From contig JAQXJB010000047.1 of the NCBI GenBank assembly GCA_029008095.1, positions 1-64,000 on the forward strand: a DNA stretch of 64,000 bases, read 5' to 3'. The notes under the pieces were generated by a model. That model ran no database searches. It was given only the letters and a program-made list of their open reading frames with translations, and was not told the DNA's origin. The DNA comes from Clostridiales bacterium (GTDB lineage Bacteria; Bacillota; Clostridia; Oscillospirales; Oscillospiraceae). Of the stretch, positions 43,583 to 53,099 are shown in pieces. Each line of letters opens with the position of its first letter. The first letter of the stretch is position 1. The translations under genes and the position numbers were made by a program.

Positions 43583-43915
43583 GTGAAAAAAGAATACGTT
43601 TATTTGCCTGAAATGACCTCAGAATGTGATAAACCATCAAAGCCTGATATGCTGTTCCAACAAAAGGGAGAATATCCTTGTCCATGCTGCGGATATCTTA
43701 CATTACCACTCCCCAAAGAAGATGCGACAGCCTATATATGCCCGGTGTGTTATTGGGAAAATGATGTGTTTATTACAAACGATAATGAGCCAAGTGACGA
43801 AAACCACGGTATGACATTAAAAGAGGGACGGAAAAATTACCAAGCATTTGGAGCCAGCTCAAAAGCCAGTCTTATTCATGTAAGGAAACCAAAACCGGAA
43901 GAATTTCCAAGATAA
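43583..43915 (+). CDS. CPCC-type cysteine-rich protein
   Basis: The 110-residue protein has CPCCGY at about 33-38 and CPVCYWENDVF at about 54-64, followed by NHGMTLKEGRKNYQAFGA, the layout of the Cys-rich CPCC domain. The four cysteines probably bind one metal ion. Members often lie among polymorphic-toxin immunity genes or in isolation; no toxin is nearby here. The start is a GTG with AAGGAG 7 bp upstream. Confidence 0.85.
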   Translation: MKKEYVYLPEMTSECDKPSKPDMLFQQKGEYPCPCCGYLTLPLPKEDATAYICPVCYWENDVFITNDNEPSDENHGMTLKEGRKNYQAFGASSKASLIHVRKPKPEEFPR

Positions 43916-43965
43916 GGCAGTGGGAGTCGACGCGATGTCGCCTTTGAAACAACGGAGGAGGCCGT

Positions 43966-44343
43966 ATGGAACAACTGTTAATAGTTGAAGATGATAAAGG
44001 ACTAAACCAGGGCTTATGTAAGGCTCTTGCGGCGGAGAACCGCAAAGTGTTTTCCTGCCATAACATAAAATCGGCCATGGAGCAGCTTTCATGCGGAAAC
44101 GTATCGCTGGTTCTTTTGGATATAAATCTTCCCGACGGCAGTGGACTTGAGCTGCTGTGCGAGCTCAAAGCAGCCGCCCCCCTACTGCCTGTGATACTGC
44201 TGACCGCAAATGACACGGATATGGATATTGTGAACGGGCTGGAGCAAGGTGCGGATGATTATATTACAAAGCCATTTTCCCTGTCCGTTCTGCGCGCAAG
44301 GGTCAATACGCAGTTGAGGAGAGCCGCTGTTACGGTCTGCTGA
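43966..44343 (+). pseudogene. Truncated OmpR-type response regulator (receiver only)
   Basis: The frame encodes an intact receiver domain (VEDD, D-x-x-LPDG with LLDINLP, T in LLTAND and K in ITKPF) but ends at residue 125, where the DNA-binding domain should begin. The sequence then passes without a gap at about 44330 into a permease reading frame. Normal members of this group are about 220 residues and are followed by a sensor kinase and a BceAB-type ABC transporter, so a deletion has removed the middle of that operon. Confidence 0.8.
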
Positions 44344-44937
44344 AAACGATTGGCGTCACTCCCCGGCAGCTTCGCAGGATCATTCGCCAGCAGGCGCTAT
44401 TCTTGTGTGTTATCGGTATTCCGTTCGGCTTGCTGGGGGGGCTATCTTGCCGATCTGACCGCTGGGGAGCTGTCCGGGCTGATGTACGAAAGCAAGGCTA
44501 CCGTCCGGGCAGAGTTTGAGAGTTTCCGGAAAATGTTCCTGATGCTGGGTGGCTTGCTCTGTGCTATTACTGGCCTTGTAGGTGTTCTGAATTTCTTTAA
44601 TGCGATCATGACGGGCATCCTGTCCCGCAGGAGAGAATTCGCGGTTCTTCAGGCTGTGGGCATGACAAGCAAGCAATTAAGAAATATGTTGGTTTACGAA
44701 GGATTGTTCTACGCTCTGGGTGCGTCTGCCGCTGCTCTGATACTTTCAGCGCTGCTTAATCCTTTGGTCGTCAACCTGCTGGAAACCATGTTCTGGTTCA
44801 TCCGTTCAAGCTTTACCATAACTCCTGTGCTGCTCGTAATTCCCGTTTTTGCTTTGTTGGGATGGCTCATTCCTTCTATCATGTACGGACAGGCTGCAAA
44901 GTACAGCATCGTGGAAAGGCTGAGAGAAGCAGAATAA
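44331..44937 (+). pseudogene. FtsX/BceB-like ABC permease remnant
   Basis: Starting at YGLLKTIGVTPRQLRRIIRQ the sequence encodes pieces of an antimicrobial-peptide-type permease. A run of seven G at 44435-44441 shifts the frame; with one G fewer it would continue into GGYLADL. The part from SKATVRAEFESF onward carries the C-terminal FtsX domain (GILSRRREFAVLQAVGM) with three helices and a natural end. The region between the two FtsX blocks seems mostly deleted. No functional permease can be made. Confidence 0.82.
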
Positions 44938-44953
44938 AAATTAATATACGACC

Positions 44954-44990
44954 AAAGCCCTCTGCCAAGCTACTGCCGGCAGAGGGCTTT
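44954..44990. terminator. Terminator after the permease remnant
   Basis: A perfect 13-bp stem (44954-44966 with 44978-44990) with an 11-nt loop is followed by TTTG on the plus strand and by TGG on the minus strand. It can end both the remnant and the minus-strand SLH-protein gene. Confidence 0.85.
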
Positions 44991-45027
44991 TTTGATCTGA
45001 TGAAGCATATGCGGATGGGAATTTTCC

Positions 45028-47931
45028 TTATCTGACCTCGGTGAGTATTTTTACAAGCTGCGCTCTGGTCACGGCTGCGGCCGGGCGGAGCGTTCCATCC
45101 TCGAACCCACTGATGATGCCGCGTCCCACGAGCTCCTTGACGTACTTTTCAGACCAGCTCTGAACCTTGGCTGCGTCGGAATAGGCCGCTATATCCGCCA
45201 GGGGATATCCGCTCTGCTGTATACGGCCCACTATAGTCATGGCCTGCTCACGGGTCAGGGCGCTGTTGGGTGCGTAGTATACGCCGGTTTTCGTGTCAAT
45301 GCCGGTTATTATGCCAAGGGAATACATTGCCTTGACGGCATCCAGCGCATAAGCAGGTATATCCGCGCTGTCCACAAAATCGAGTTCTGTATCCGCGTAG
45401 AGGGAGGTATCAATTCCCAGCCAGCGGCATATCATAAGCGCGCACTGTGCTCTTGTAACGCTGGCATCGGGAGCAAAGAGGGTATCCTCAACTCCGTCTA
45501 CCACGTTCTGGGAATACATATAGGAAACATACTCCTCCGCCCAATGGTCATAAACGTCCTCAAAGGGAGCTGCCGGTGCATTGAGCACCACAGTCACAGA
45601 GTTGGTGGAAAGATTTCCGCTCTGGTCTCTGGCGGTCACGCTTATTCTATGGTATCCATCCACGGGCTCTACAAAGGCCTGAGCCGTGCCGCTATTCGGT
45701 TCATAGCTGAACTCTATCGGAACACCATCGTAGGAAATGGATATATTTTCAACCGGTATCACAGCGTCTATATTATCGCCCACCACAACGTTTATATGGC
45801 CTTCGCTCTCCGTTATGGCAATATCCGGCTGGACAGCATCTGCCTCAACAGTCGTGGAAGCACAGATTTGGTCGAGCCAAATACTCCCCTCTCCGCTGCC
45901 TTCAATAAAGACTGCTTCAACCGTAATGCCGGAGCTGGCGGGGACTATAAGCTGCTTCCAGCCGCTGAAGTCTATTATCCCAAGCTCCGTCTCGCTGCCG
46001 TCGGACATACGCGCGCCAAGTCTTGCGCCGCTGCCATTGCCGCAAACCCAAAGAGAAATATATCTGAACTTTTTATCAAGGCTTATGGGAAGTTCAGTCT
46101 CAAAGCGTCCGGCCTCGCCAAGGGAATAATCCAGGCGCAGGCTGCTATTTCCGAAGCGTACGTTATCCTTCGCGGTTTCAACGCTGAGACCCTCTGCAGC
46201 AGTCTCATAATTCTCAAAGCTCTGTATCTCCTTTATCTCAGCGCCCACAGTCACGTCGATGGCCGTGGAGCAATCGCCTGCTGTTACGATTATTTTGCCG
46301 CTTCCCTGCTGCTCTCCGGCGGTAAACACACCGTTCTGGTCTATGGTGCCTATATTTCCGACCACTTCCCAGCGGTATGCATTTGCACTGCTCATAACAG
46401 AAATGTTATTATACTTAGCCTTGGCAATGAGAGTCTCAGAGGTTCCCGTATATACATTCAACGAGCTGACGGCTCCGCCCAGCTCATCCTTATGCAGAGA
46501 TATGCTGCTCGGAGTATCTATAACGGTAACGGTTGAAGTGTCGTTCTTTTCGCCCACATAAGCCGTAATATCATAAGTTCCGGTCATTTCCGGGGTGTAC
46601 TCACCGTCCGAGGTTATGCTGCCGCCGGCAGATAGCCACCGCGTCTTTTCGCTCACCTCAACAGGCCGTGAGGTCTCGTCAGCGCCCTTAACTTCAAATT
46701 GCACCTTTGTGCCAAGAAGCACGACCGGCTCATTAGGATATACGGCGACCTGCGTCAGTCTGCCGCTGCCCTCGTTTTTTGCCACAAGCATGATATAGTT
46801 GGTGACCGAGCGTTCGTTTTCTCCGGAGGGTCTGTTCACCTGAGAGGTTTCCTCGTCGCCGATATATTGGGCATGGAGATTGGTGGAACCGCCTCCGTCA
46901 AGGAGACATGCCTCGGTGCAGCCCAGCTCCAGAAGCCGTTCGGCTACCTCCGGCAGAGTCATGCCCATGCTGTATCCGGGCTGGCGGCCATCCACGGTAA
47001 AGAACACCACGCTGCCGTCATCACGAATTCCAACGGCGGTTCTTGGCGAGGTCAGCTTATCGGTCACGCCGCTGATGATCTCGCCGTTTTCTATAAGCTT
47101 ATAAAGCGAACCGACGGCGTATTCTATATCGTTCCAGGCCTCGTCCGCAGTTACGCTGAGTTTCACCTTATCTCCCACGGAAAGGCCGTTCACGCCGTCC
47201 ATGCGCCAGGAATCGCTGTCCTGGGTAAGAGAAAGTATAAACTTCCCTTCCCGCATATAGAGCTCAGAGTCGGCTTCGATTATCTCTTCCACAGTCAGCT
47301 CCACCTCAGAATTCAGCTTGAGCTGATAGTCCTCGGGACAGGACAGCACCACATTCACAGTAGGCACAGTATTTTTAGTGGTGTATGAATAAGTATCTGT
47401 ATAGAGGTAAAAATCGCCGGTTTTGATTTCTTTGTTGATACCATAGACCCTGTAGGCAGTGCTTCCGAGCGTTACGGACGCGGCTATGGAGGGTCGGCCT
47501 ATCATAGCTGTTCCGTCATTTCTGAAGCCCACAGCCCAAAGGCCGCCATCGGAGCTATGCAGAACTCCCTCGGTCATCACGATGCCTATGGGCTGATAGG
47601 TGGCCATAACGTAATAATCGCCGTTCGTTCCGCCGATAACGTTCCAGCCCTTTTTCTCCAGTAAGCCCGCCATAGTGTCAAAATTACCGTAATTGCACAC
47701 CTTTGAGCCATAGACCACCACCGGTGTCACATACTCATTGGGTGTATAGTCGATATAATGCTCATTCTGGATGCCCGAGTATGTATACACAGACTCATTG
47801 AGGCTCGTCCCTACGCCAATTGGAATACTGCTTTCGTAAAACACCTCGCCAAGCGCTGCGGCTCCGCTTTCAAGGCACATCAGTGAAGACATCAGCAAGG
47901 CCGCCGTTTTGATAAATTTTGATTTTTTCAT
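45028..47931 (-). CDS. SLH-anchored surface protein with phosphodiester glycosidase (NAGPA) domain
   Basis: The 967-residue exported protein has an N-terminal signal peptide, an NAGPA-type phosphodiester glycosidase domain (about 70-385, with SPRTAVGIRDDG, VDGRQPGYSMGMTLPE and LLDGGGSTNL), bacterial Ig-like beta domains (about 395-560), a carbohydrate-binding-like region (about 565-700), another Ig-like domain and three C-terminal SLH repeats (about 800-965). SLH repeats bind pyruvylated secondary wall polymer. NAGPA enzymes remove sugars linked through phosphodiesters, so it may trim wall or capsule polymers. It is well separated from its neighbours by terminators. Confidence 0.93.
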   Translation of the reverse strand: MKKSKFIKTAALLMSSLMCLESGAAALGEVFYESSIPIGVGTSLNESVYTYSGIQNEHYIDYTPNEYVTPVVVYGSKVCNYGNFDTMAGLLEKKGWNVIGGTNGDYYVMATYQPIGIVMTEGVLHSSDGGLWAVGFRNDGTAMIGRPSIAASVTLGSTAYRVYGINKEIKTGDFYLYTDTYSYTTKNTVPTVNVVLSCPEDYQLKLNSEVELTVEEIIEADSELYMREGKFILSLTQDSDSWRMDGVNGLSVGDKVKLSVTADEAWNDIEYAVGSLYKLIENGEIISGVTDKLTSPRTAVGIRDDGSVVFFTVDGRQPGYSMGMTLPEVAERLLELGCTEACLLDGGGSTNLHAQYIGDEETSQVNRPSGENERSVTNYIMLVAKNEGSGRLTQVAVYPNEPVVLLGTKVQFEVKGADETSRPVEVSEKTRWLSAGGSITSDGEYTPEMTGTYDITAYVGEKNDTSTVTVIDTPSSISLHKDELGGAVSSLNVYTGTSETLIAKAKYNNISVMSSANAYRWEVVGNIGTIDQNGVFTAGEQQGSGKIIVTAGDCSTAIDVTVGAEIKEIQSFENYETAAEGLSVETAKDNVRFGNSSLRLDYSLGEAGRFETELPISLDKKFRYISLWVCGNGSGARLGARMSDGSETELGIIDFSGWKQLIVPASSGITVEAVFIEGSGEGSIWLDQICASTTVEADAVQPDIAITESEGHINVVVGDNIDAVIPVENISISYDGVPIEFSYEPNSGTAQAFVEPVDGYHRISVTARDQSGNLSTNSVTVVLNAPAAPFEDVYDHWAEEYVSYMYSQNVVDGVEDTLFAPDASVTRAQCALMICRWLGIDTSLYADTELDFVDSADIPAYALDAVKAMYSLGIITGIDTKTGVYYAPNSALTREQAMTIVGRIQQSGYPLADIAAYSDAAKVQSWSEKYVKELVGRGIISGFEDGTLRPAAAVTRAQLVKILTEVR

Positions 47932-47935
47932 AGTG

Positions 47936-48406
47936 TTATTCCCAGTTTTTGCAGACGTCTACCCATTTACTGCTCCCCGAATATTCTTCCAGCTCCTTTA
48001 TTGTAAGCTCAATGGCGCTGTTAGCGCTGCCGCAGGCCGGAAAAACAGTATCGAAGCGTTTCAGAGATTCATCGAGGTAAATGTCGGTGCTCTCTTTTAC
48101 TCCAAACGGGCATACTCCGCCCACAGAATGACCCACAAGCTCCTCCACTTCTTCCGGGGTGAGCATTTTTGCCTTTATGCCGAACTGCGCCTTAAACTTG
48201 GGGTTATCTATTTTCGCGTCCCCTGTCGCCACAACAAGAACAGCCCTATCGCCATTTTTGAAGGTGATGGATTTTGCTATGCGCTCCCCGGGACAGCCCA
48301 AGGCCGCAGCCGCAAGCTCCACCGTAGCGCTCGACACATCAAATTCGATTATTCTATCCGCCGCTCCGAACTTCTCCAGGCAGGAGCGGACTCTTTCTAT
48401 GGACAT
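47936..48406 (-). CDS. YbaK/ProX-type aminoacyl-tRNA deacylase
   Basis: The 156-residue protein has the YbaK fold motifs: the KSITFKNGD strand with the conserved Lys, and VGHSVGGVCPFGVK loop. Such proteins hydrolyse mischarged Cys- or Ala-tRNA in trans. The ATG at 48406 has the right distance from AAGGAGG; another ATG two codons upstream is too close. It lies 4 bp before the start of the SLH-protein gene, probably co-transcribed with it. Confidence 0.9.
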   Translation of the reverse strand: MSIERVRSCLEKFGAADRIIEFDVSSATVELAAAALGCPGERIAKSITFKNGDRAVLVVATGDAKIDNPKFKAQFGIKAKMLTPEEVEELVGHSVGGVCPFGVKESTDIYLDESLKRFDTVFPACGSANSAIELTIKELEEYSGSSKWVDVCKNWE

Positions 48407-48501
48407 ACACATGCCTCCTTGTCCTTAGTTATGCAAAAATTATATCACATCATTTTTGTCACTTCAACAGTTTAGGGCCGCGGTAATAATTTACCACAGC
48501 C

Positions 48502-49791
48502 CTAATGAAATTCCGAAGAATCTACCAGTACTACCTCAACACTATAAAGCTCGCGCTTTCTGTAAACACCAAGTACCACGGTGTCGCCCACTTCCAACTC
48601 GTTCTTGACCTCGTTAAGCTCATCCGTCGAGGATATATTCACGCCGTTGATTGAAACGATTATATCCCCTCTTGCGATACCCTGAGCATACGCGTCGGAA
48701 TTAGTATAAACCTTTTCCACAAAAACGCCCACAGGCATACCGTAATAGGCCGAGGCGGACAAAGGAATATCAATCAGCTGCAATCCAAGAGCGGGGCGGC
48801 CTGCCACATAGCCATGTGCCAAAAGCTCATCAACAATTGGCTTGGCATCACTTATAGGGACTGCAAAACTCAGATTTTCAAGGTCATAATTCGCGGCCAT
48901 ATCGGTGTTTATTATTCCAACGACCTGACCAAACTCATTTATTACCGGCCCGCCGGAGCTTCCGCTGCCGCTTTGAGCGCTTGTCTGGAAAACTGTCACA
49001 CGATAGCCGCCGTACTTAATTTTACCGCAAAGGGAGGAAATAACGCCGTCGGTCATCGAGAAGCTGCCTTCCACAGGATTGCCAATGGACACAACACTCT
49101 CACCAACTTCGATATCCTTAGAATCGCCGAATTCGGCAGGAAGAAGATTTTCAGTCTCGATCTTTATAACCGCTATACCGCTGGCATCATCCGCTCCCAC
49201 AAGGTAGGCTGGGTATTCGCCGCCGCCATAAAGCTTTACATTGATATATCCTGCATTGTTGACAATATGAGTATTGGTAACGATATAGCCATCCTCGCTC
49301 ATAATGATACCGCTGCCCAGCACAAACTTGGTAAAATCAGCATTACTGACGCTGATAGACACCACCGATGGAGCGCATTTGCGATATATGCTCTTAAATG
49401 ACAGCGCTTCCTTCTCATCGTATTTATCGTTGACTGTCAGCACATGGCCTCCCTCCGTGCCCGGAGGTGTTATATACATTCCGCCGTTCTGATTTTCCGC
49501 GCCTATATCAAAATCCGGCGAGGCTCCGCCGCTGTTTGTCTGATTCGTTGATACAGTCTCTCCGTCTGAAGCTGCGCTCGGGCTGAACACAACGTTATAA
49601 AAAAAGAACATGTATACGAAGCTTGCCACTGTCGCCATAATGCACGCGCCCGCAAGCATTGCCAGAAGCACACTTTTGCGCTGATGCCGTTTTTCTTTTT
49701 TGGACTCCGCCGGGGTGGTATATGCCGAGTCCGAATAATATCTGCCGGGGTCAAAACGTTCAACATCATTTTTGTAATAGTCGTTCGGCAT
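48502..49791 (-). CDS. HtrA/DegP-like membrane serine protease with PDZ domain
   Basis: The protein of about 429 residues has a cytoplasmic N-terminus, one membrane helix (about 40-66), a trypsin-like domain (about 125-300) and a C-terminal PDZ domain (about 320-420). The catalytic His (TNTHIV, about H175) and Ser (GSGSSGGPV, about S279) are present. In the position of the catalytic Asp, where HtrA proteins have TDLAV, this one reads SGIAV with Gly. Two Asp lie a few residues earlier (GADDAS). It may be an atypical or inactive protease that binds misfolded envelope proteins. The kinase gene upstream ends 99 bp away. Confidence 0.9.
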   Translation of the reverse strand: MPNDYYKNDVERFDPGRYYSDSAYTTPAESKKEKRHQRKSVLLAMLAGACIMATVASFVYMFFFYNVVFSPSAASDGETVSTNQTNSGGASPDFDIGAENQNGGMYITPPGTEGGHVLTVNDKYDEKEALSFKSIYRKCAPSVVSISVSNADFTKFVLGSGIIMSEDGYIVTNTHIVNNAGYINVKLYGGGEYPAYLVGADDASGIAVIKIETENLLPAEFGDSKDIEVGESVVSIGNPVEGSFSMTDGVISSLCGKIKYGGYRVTVFQTSAQSGSGSSGGPVINEFGQVVGIINTDMAANYDLENLSFAVPISDAKPIVDELLAHGYVAGRPALGLQLIDIPLSASAYYGMPVGVFVEKVYTNSDAYAQGIARGDIIVSINGVNISSTDELNEVKNELEVGDTVVLGVYRKRELYSVEVVLVDSSEFH

Positions 49792-49902
49792 ATCCTCACC
49801 CACCTTTCTGATTTATCGAGCAAATGGCTCGCATCAAATATAACACCATGATGCGGATATTGTATCATACCGCACCGGATAATGTGTTAATACATTGTAA
49901 AG

Positions 49903-51336
49903 CTATTCTCCCGCCTGCGTCAGAGAAAACACGAATTCGGTCTCGTTATTCTCGCTTTTAGCCACTATTTTTTCACCAAAGCTGTTTATAAGGCTTTTCA
50001 CAATATAGAGACCGAGGCCGACTCCCTCTTTATCCATGCTTCTGGATTTATCGGATTTATGGAAGCGGTCAAAAATATACGGCAGTTCATCAGCCGGGAT
50101 ATCATCTCCGGCGTTCTTTATTGAAACATACACTTTTACGTCCTGCTTCCATATCTTCACTGATATCGTAGAATTCGGATACGCGAACTTGACCGCGTTA
50201 TCCAGAATGTTATAGCTTATTTGAGTTATGGAATCCTGCTCGCCTTTTACAACGATTTCGTCGTCTGGTATCTCGGCGTCTATTTCCAGCCCTTTGGCGT
50301 TTATACGGCTCTCAAGGCTGAGTATGGCCATTCTTACGGTCTCGCAGAGATTGCAGCGGCTGTTTTTTATCGCATCCTCGCTCTTATTCTGAACAGCGGA
50401 TATGTCAAGCATTTTACGAACCAGGCGTGACAGTCTCCGCGTTTCATCGGAAATGATCATAAGATAACGCTCGCGGTTTTCCCAGGGTATAGTACCATCC
50501 AGCATCCCGTCGGCATAGCCGGCGATAGTGGTCATAGGTGTTTTCAGCTCATGGGACACATTGGCTATAAACTCCTTACGCTGCTTCTCAGAGCTTTCCA
50601 GAGAGTCGGCCATCTGATTAAACGCCTCGCTGAGAGCGCCGACCTCATCCGTGCGGCCATATCCGCTGACTCTGACAGTCATATCCCCATTACCAAAAGC
50701 CTTGGCCGCGGCAGCCATCTCCTTAAGAGGCTCAAGCTGCTCCTTTACGGTGAACCAATACACCACCAGCACGCCGGTGATAACAATGGCGGCAATAATG
50801 ACGAATATGCCAAAAAAGCTTTGCCACATTGAAGTTATGCTCTCAATATCGGCGGCGGCGAGAACATAGCCGATGACCTCATTTGTATAAGGGTCTTTAA
50901 CTGTTCCGCAGGCTGTATAGCGCTCCCCCGAATAATATCCACCCATGTCAGTCAGCAGGCACGCATCACTGTCGGCGGCCAGCTTGCTGACCGCCTGCAG
51001 CGGCACAGAGCTTCCGATATGGGCGCAGAAAACGTCATTATCCGAGCAGGAGCAAACAAGCCCCTCTGCGTCACATATGGATATATGCGTTCCGGAGGCC
51101 TCCGCGATGGTGGATATTGTCATGCGCAGGTCCCAATCGCTGAGCTCCGCGTCCACACTTTTAGCACCGGAGGTATTGGCGACGACCTGGGCTGTGGCTG
51201 AGATGGTTGCCCGCTTATCGTCGATGATATGCTTATAGCTCAAGCCCGAAAAAGCCAACGCGAACAAAGCTATCCCCGCAAGGAACACCAAGGATGTGGC
51301 AAGGTAATTTCTTGTCAGTATGCTTTTTCTTTTCAT
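49903..51336 (-). CDS. Sensor histidine kinase (two-component)
   Basis: The 477-residue kinase has two membrane helices (about 13-35 and 172-196) around a ~135-residue extracellular sensor with several cysteines (CSCSDNDVFC), HAMP (about 197-250), HisKA with IANVSHELKTP (H262) and HATPase with NAGDDIP and GVGLGLYIVK boxes. It overlaps the regulator gene by 4 bp. The HtrA-like gene follows, so the pair may control envelope-stress functions, as in CssRS; this is inference. Confidence 0.93.
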   Translation of the reverse strand: MKRKSILTRNYLATSLVFLAGIALFALAFSGLSYKHIIDDKRATISATAQVVANTSGAKSVDAELSDWDLRMTISTIAEASGTHISICDAEGLVCSCSDNDVFCAHIGSSVPLQAVSKLAADSDACLLTDMGGYYSGERYTACGTVKDPYTNEVIGYVLAAADIESITSMWQSFFGIFVIIAAIVITGVLVVYWFTVKEQLEPLKEMAAAAKAFGNGDMTVRVSGYGRTDEVGALSEAFNQMADSLESSEKQRKEFIANVSHELKTPMTTIAGYADGMLDGTIPWENRERYLMIISDETRRLSRLVRKMLDISAVQNKSEDAIKNSRCNLCETVRMAILSLESRINAKGLEIDAEIPDDEIVVKGEQDSITQISYNILDNAVKFAYPNSTISVKIWKQDVKVYVSIKNAGDDIPADELPYIFDRFHKSDKSRSMDKEGVGLGLYIVKSLINSFGEKIVAKSENNETEFVFSLTQAGE

Positions 51337-52022
51337 TCGTCTATCGTTTCAAATTTATAGCCAACGCCCCATACGGTCTTGAGCACCCATTTTCCGCTTA
51401 CGCCGTCAAGCTTCTCGCGCAGGCGTTTGATATGAACATCCACCGTTCTGGAATCTCCGAAATAGTCAAAGCCCCATACCTCGTCAAGGAGCTGGTTGCG
51501 GGTAAAAACCCTGTTGGGTGATGCTGCCAGATGATAAAGCAGCTCCATCTCTTTCGGGGGAGTATCCACCTTTTTTCCGTCTACCAGCAGCTCGTAGGAA
51601 TCCAGGTTTATGACCAGCTTATCATAGGTGAGTTTCTTCTCCCCCTCTCCCTTTTCGCCGCCGTGTCTGCGCATCACCGCATGGACACGAGCCACAAGCT
51701 CCTTTGCGTCAAAGGGCTTGACAATATAATCGTCAGCACCCATTTCAAGGCCGCTTACCTTGTCATAGGTTTCTCCCTTGGCGGTGAGGAAAATTATAGG
51801 CACATCGGAAAATTTACGGATACCCTTGCAGACAGCCCAGCCGTCCATCTCAGGCAGCATTATATCAAGGAGAACTATGCTGGGTTCAAAAACCTTGGCT
51901 TCGGCAAGACCGGTCTTACCGTCGTCAGCTATCCTCACTGTGAAGCCGTCTTTTTCAAGATAAAGGCGGATAAGCTCGGATATGTTGCTGTCGTCTTCCA
52001 CTATCAGCGCTTTTTTATTCAC
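51333..52022 (-). CDS. OmpR-family response regulator (two-component)
   Basis: The 229-residue regulator has D9-D10 and D53 (VLLDIMLPEMDGW), K102 and a winged helix ending EVWGFDYFGDSRTVDVHIKRLREKL. It overlaps its kinase gene by 4 bp. The promoter lies at 52226-52254, and a 160-bp MITE has inserted in the leader between promoter and gene. Confidence 0.94.
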   Translation of the reverse strand: MNKKALIVEDDSNISELIRLYLEKDGFTVRIADDGKTGLAEAKVFEPSIVLLDIMLPEMDGWAVCKGIRKFSDVPIIFLTAKGETYDKVSGLEMGADDYIVKPFDAKELVARVHAVMRRHGGEKGEGEKKLTYDKLVINLDSYELLVDGKKVDTPPKEMELLYHLAASPNRVFTRNQLLDEVWGFDYFGDSRTVDVHIKRLREKLDGVSGKWVLKTVWGVGYKFETIDE

Positions 52023-52042
52023 AGATATCCCTCCATATCTAA

Positions 52043-52202
52043 GGAACCTCTGATTAAATGCGTCTGCGGCATCTTGTGGAAAATTTTCGCGTCAACATCG
52101 TTGTGTTTTCTTGAAATAAACCCATTATTTCTGCCAAAACACGCCTCGCTGCCACAAAAATTTTGTTCACAAGCTGCTCTTGACGATTTATTCGGAGCTT
52201 CC
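52043..52202. mobile_element. Foldback MITE with CTAA target duplication
   Basis: The 160-bp element has imperfect terminal inverted repeats, GGAACCTCTGATTAAATGC inward on the left and GGAAGCTCCGAATAAATCG inward on the right, with similarity continuing for about 60 bp so that nearly the whole unit folds back on itself. It is flanked on both sides by CTAA (52039-52042 and 52203-52206), matching the YTAR target duplication of IS5-group transposases. It has no gene of its own and sits in the leader of the two-component operon. Confidence 0.75.
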
Positions 52203-52225
52203 CTAATTCGGCACTAATTAATATT

Positions 52226-52254
52226 ATTATACTTCATTATATCGTATCAGGCAA
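52226..52254 (-). promoter_or_regulatory. Promoter of the two-component operon
   Basis: On the minus strand, TTGCCT (52249-52254) and TATAAT (52226-52231) are 17 bp apart. The start codon is about 200 bp downstream; most of that distance is the MITE. Confidence 0.68.
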
Positions 52255-52294
52255 ACATTACATGAACTTTTTGAAAATTTCCCGTAAAATATTT

Positions 52295-52326
52295 GACCGT
52301 GGGTCTTGAAAACCAAGCCCACGGTC
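52295..52326 (-). terminator. Terminator after the anti-sigma gene
   Basis: A stem of GACCGTGGG with its complement plus an inner CTTG/CAAG pair (52295-52308 with 52313-52326, one bulge) is followed on the minus strand by AAATATTTT. It overlaps the end region of the anti-sigma gene's transcript. Confidence 0.72.
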
Positions 52327-52331
52327 GCTGC

Positions 52332-53099
52332 TCATCTTATTCCATTTTCAAAGCATTCCTGCACCTGTTCGTTTGCCTCGGGGAGCTCCATTCCCTTTTC
52401 CCAGAGCAGTATATTATCGTTTTCCGTGCCGATGTATATCTTTATTGTATCACTATAAAATGTATATTCGCTTTTACCTATCTCATCATGCTGTTCAAGA
52501 TACTCAATGATCTCGCTTTCATACGCCGGGTCATTGAATTGCTCCTTAGAAAACGGAGAGAAAGAGATATAATAATATTGGTCGTTGAGCAGCATAAGGC
52601 CGTAGGGAGCCCCTGACTTTTCGATGGCCGCTCGCTTGGGTGTAATATAGGCGGTTCCCGACTTCTCGTCCGTCCTTACCGACAATTCATACAGCGGCTT
52701 TCCTCCCGCTATATAAAGATGAAAGGCAACAGCCCCTTCTTTTGTAACGGATACATCGCTTATTTCTATTCTTTCGGTGCTGATGGGGAATATATACAAT
52801 TCTGTCAGTCCCTTATAGGCACCTATCACAACAAGCACGGAAAGAAGCGTTATCGCAATGCCTTTCAGCAGCGATCTCTTTTTCACCTTTATCCATTCGG
52901 AGCGTATCTCCCGCAGCGGCTTCAGCTCATCGCGGTTTTCGGACGGCGCATTCAGCTCCGCATCCATTTCCCGCAGCTGCCCTGCGCAGCGCTCGCAGCC
53001 GCTCAAATGCTCCTCCACCAGTTCCCGGCTCTCCGCTGAGCACACGTTGTCATGGTAAAGGGGCAGCAGGTCTTCAATAAGCTTACACGGCAGTTTCAT
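52332..53099 (-). CDS. Anti-sigma factor with zinc-finger (zf-HC2) domain
   Basis: The 255-residue protein has an N-terminal zinc-binding anti-sigma motif (C5, H15, then HLSGCERC with H31, C35, C38), one membrane helix (about 80-100) and an extracellular domain of about 150 residues. It should hold the ECF sigma factor inactive until a signal reaches the outer domain. Its start overlaps the sigma gene by 4 bp. What it senses is unknown. Confidence 0.88.
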   Translation of the reverse strand: MKLPCKLIEDLLPLYHDNVCSAESRELVEEHLSGCERCAGQLREMDAELNAPSENRDELKPLREIRSEWIKVKKRSLLKGIAITLLSVLVVIGAYKGLTELYIFPISTERIEISDVSVTKEGAVAFHLYIAGGKPLYELSVRTDEKSGTAYITPKRAAIEKSGAPYGLMLLNDQYYYISFSPFSKEQFNDPAYESEIIEYLEQHDEIGKSEYTFYSDTIKIYIGTENDNILLWEKGMELPEANEQVQECFENGIR

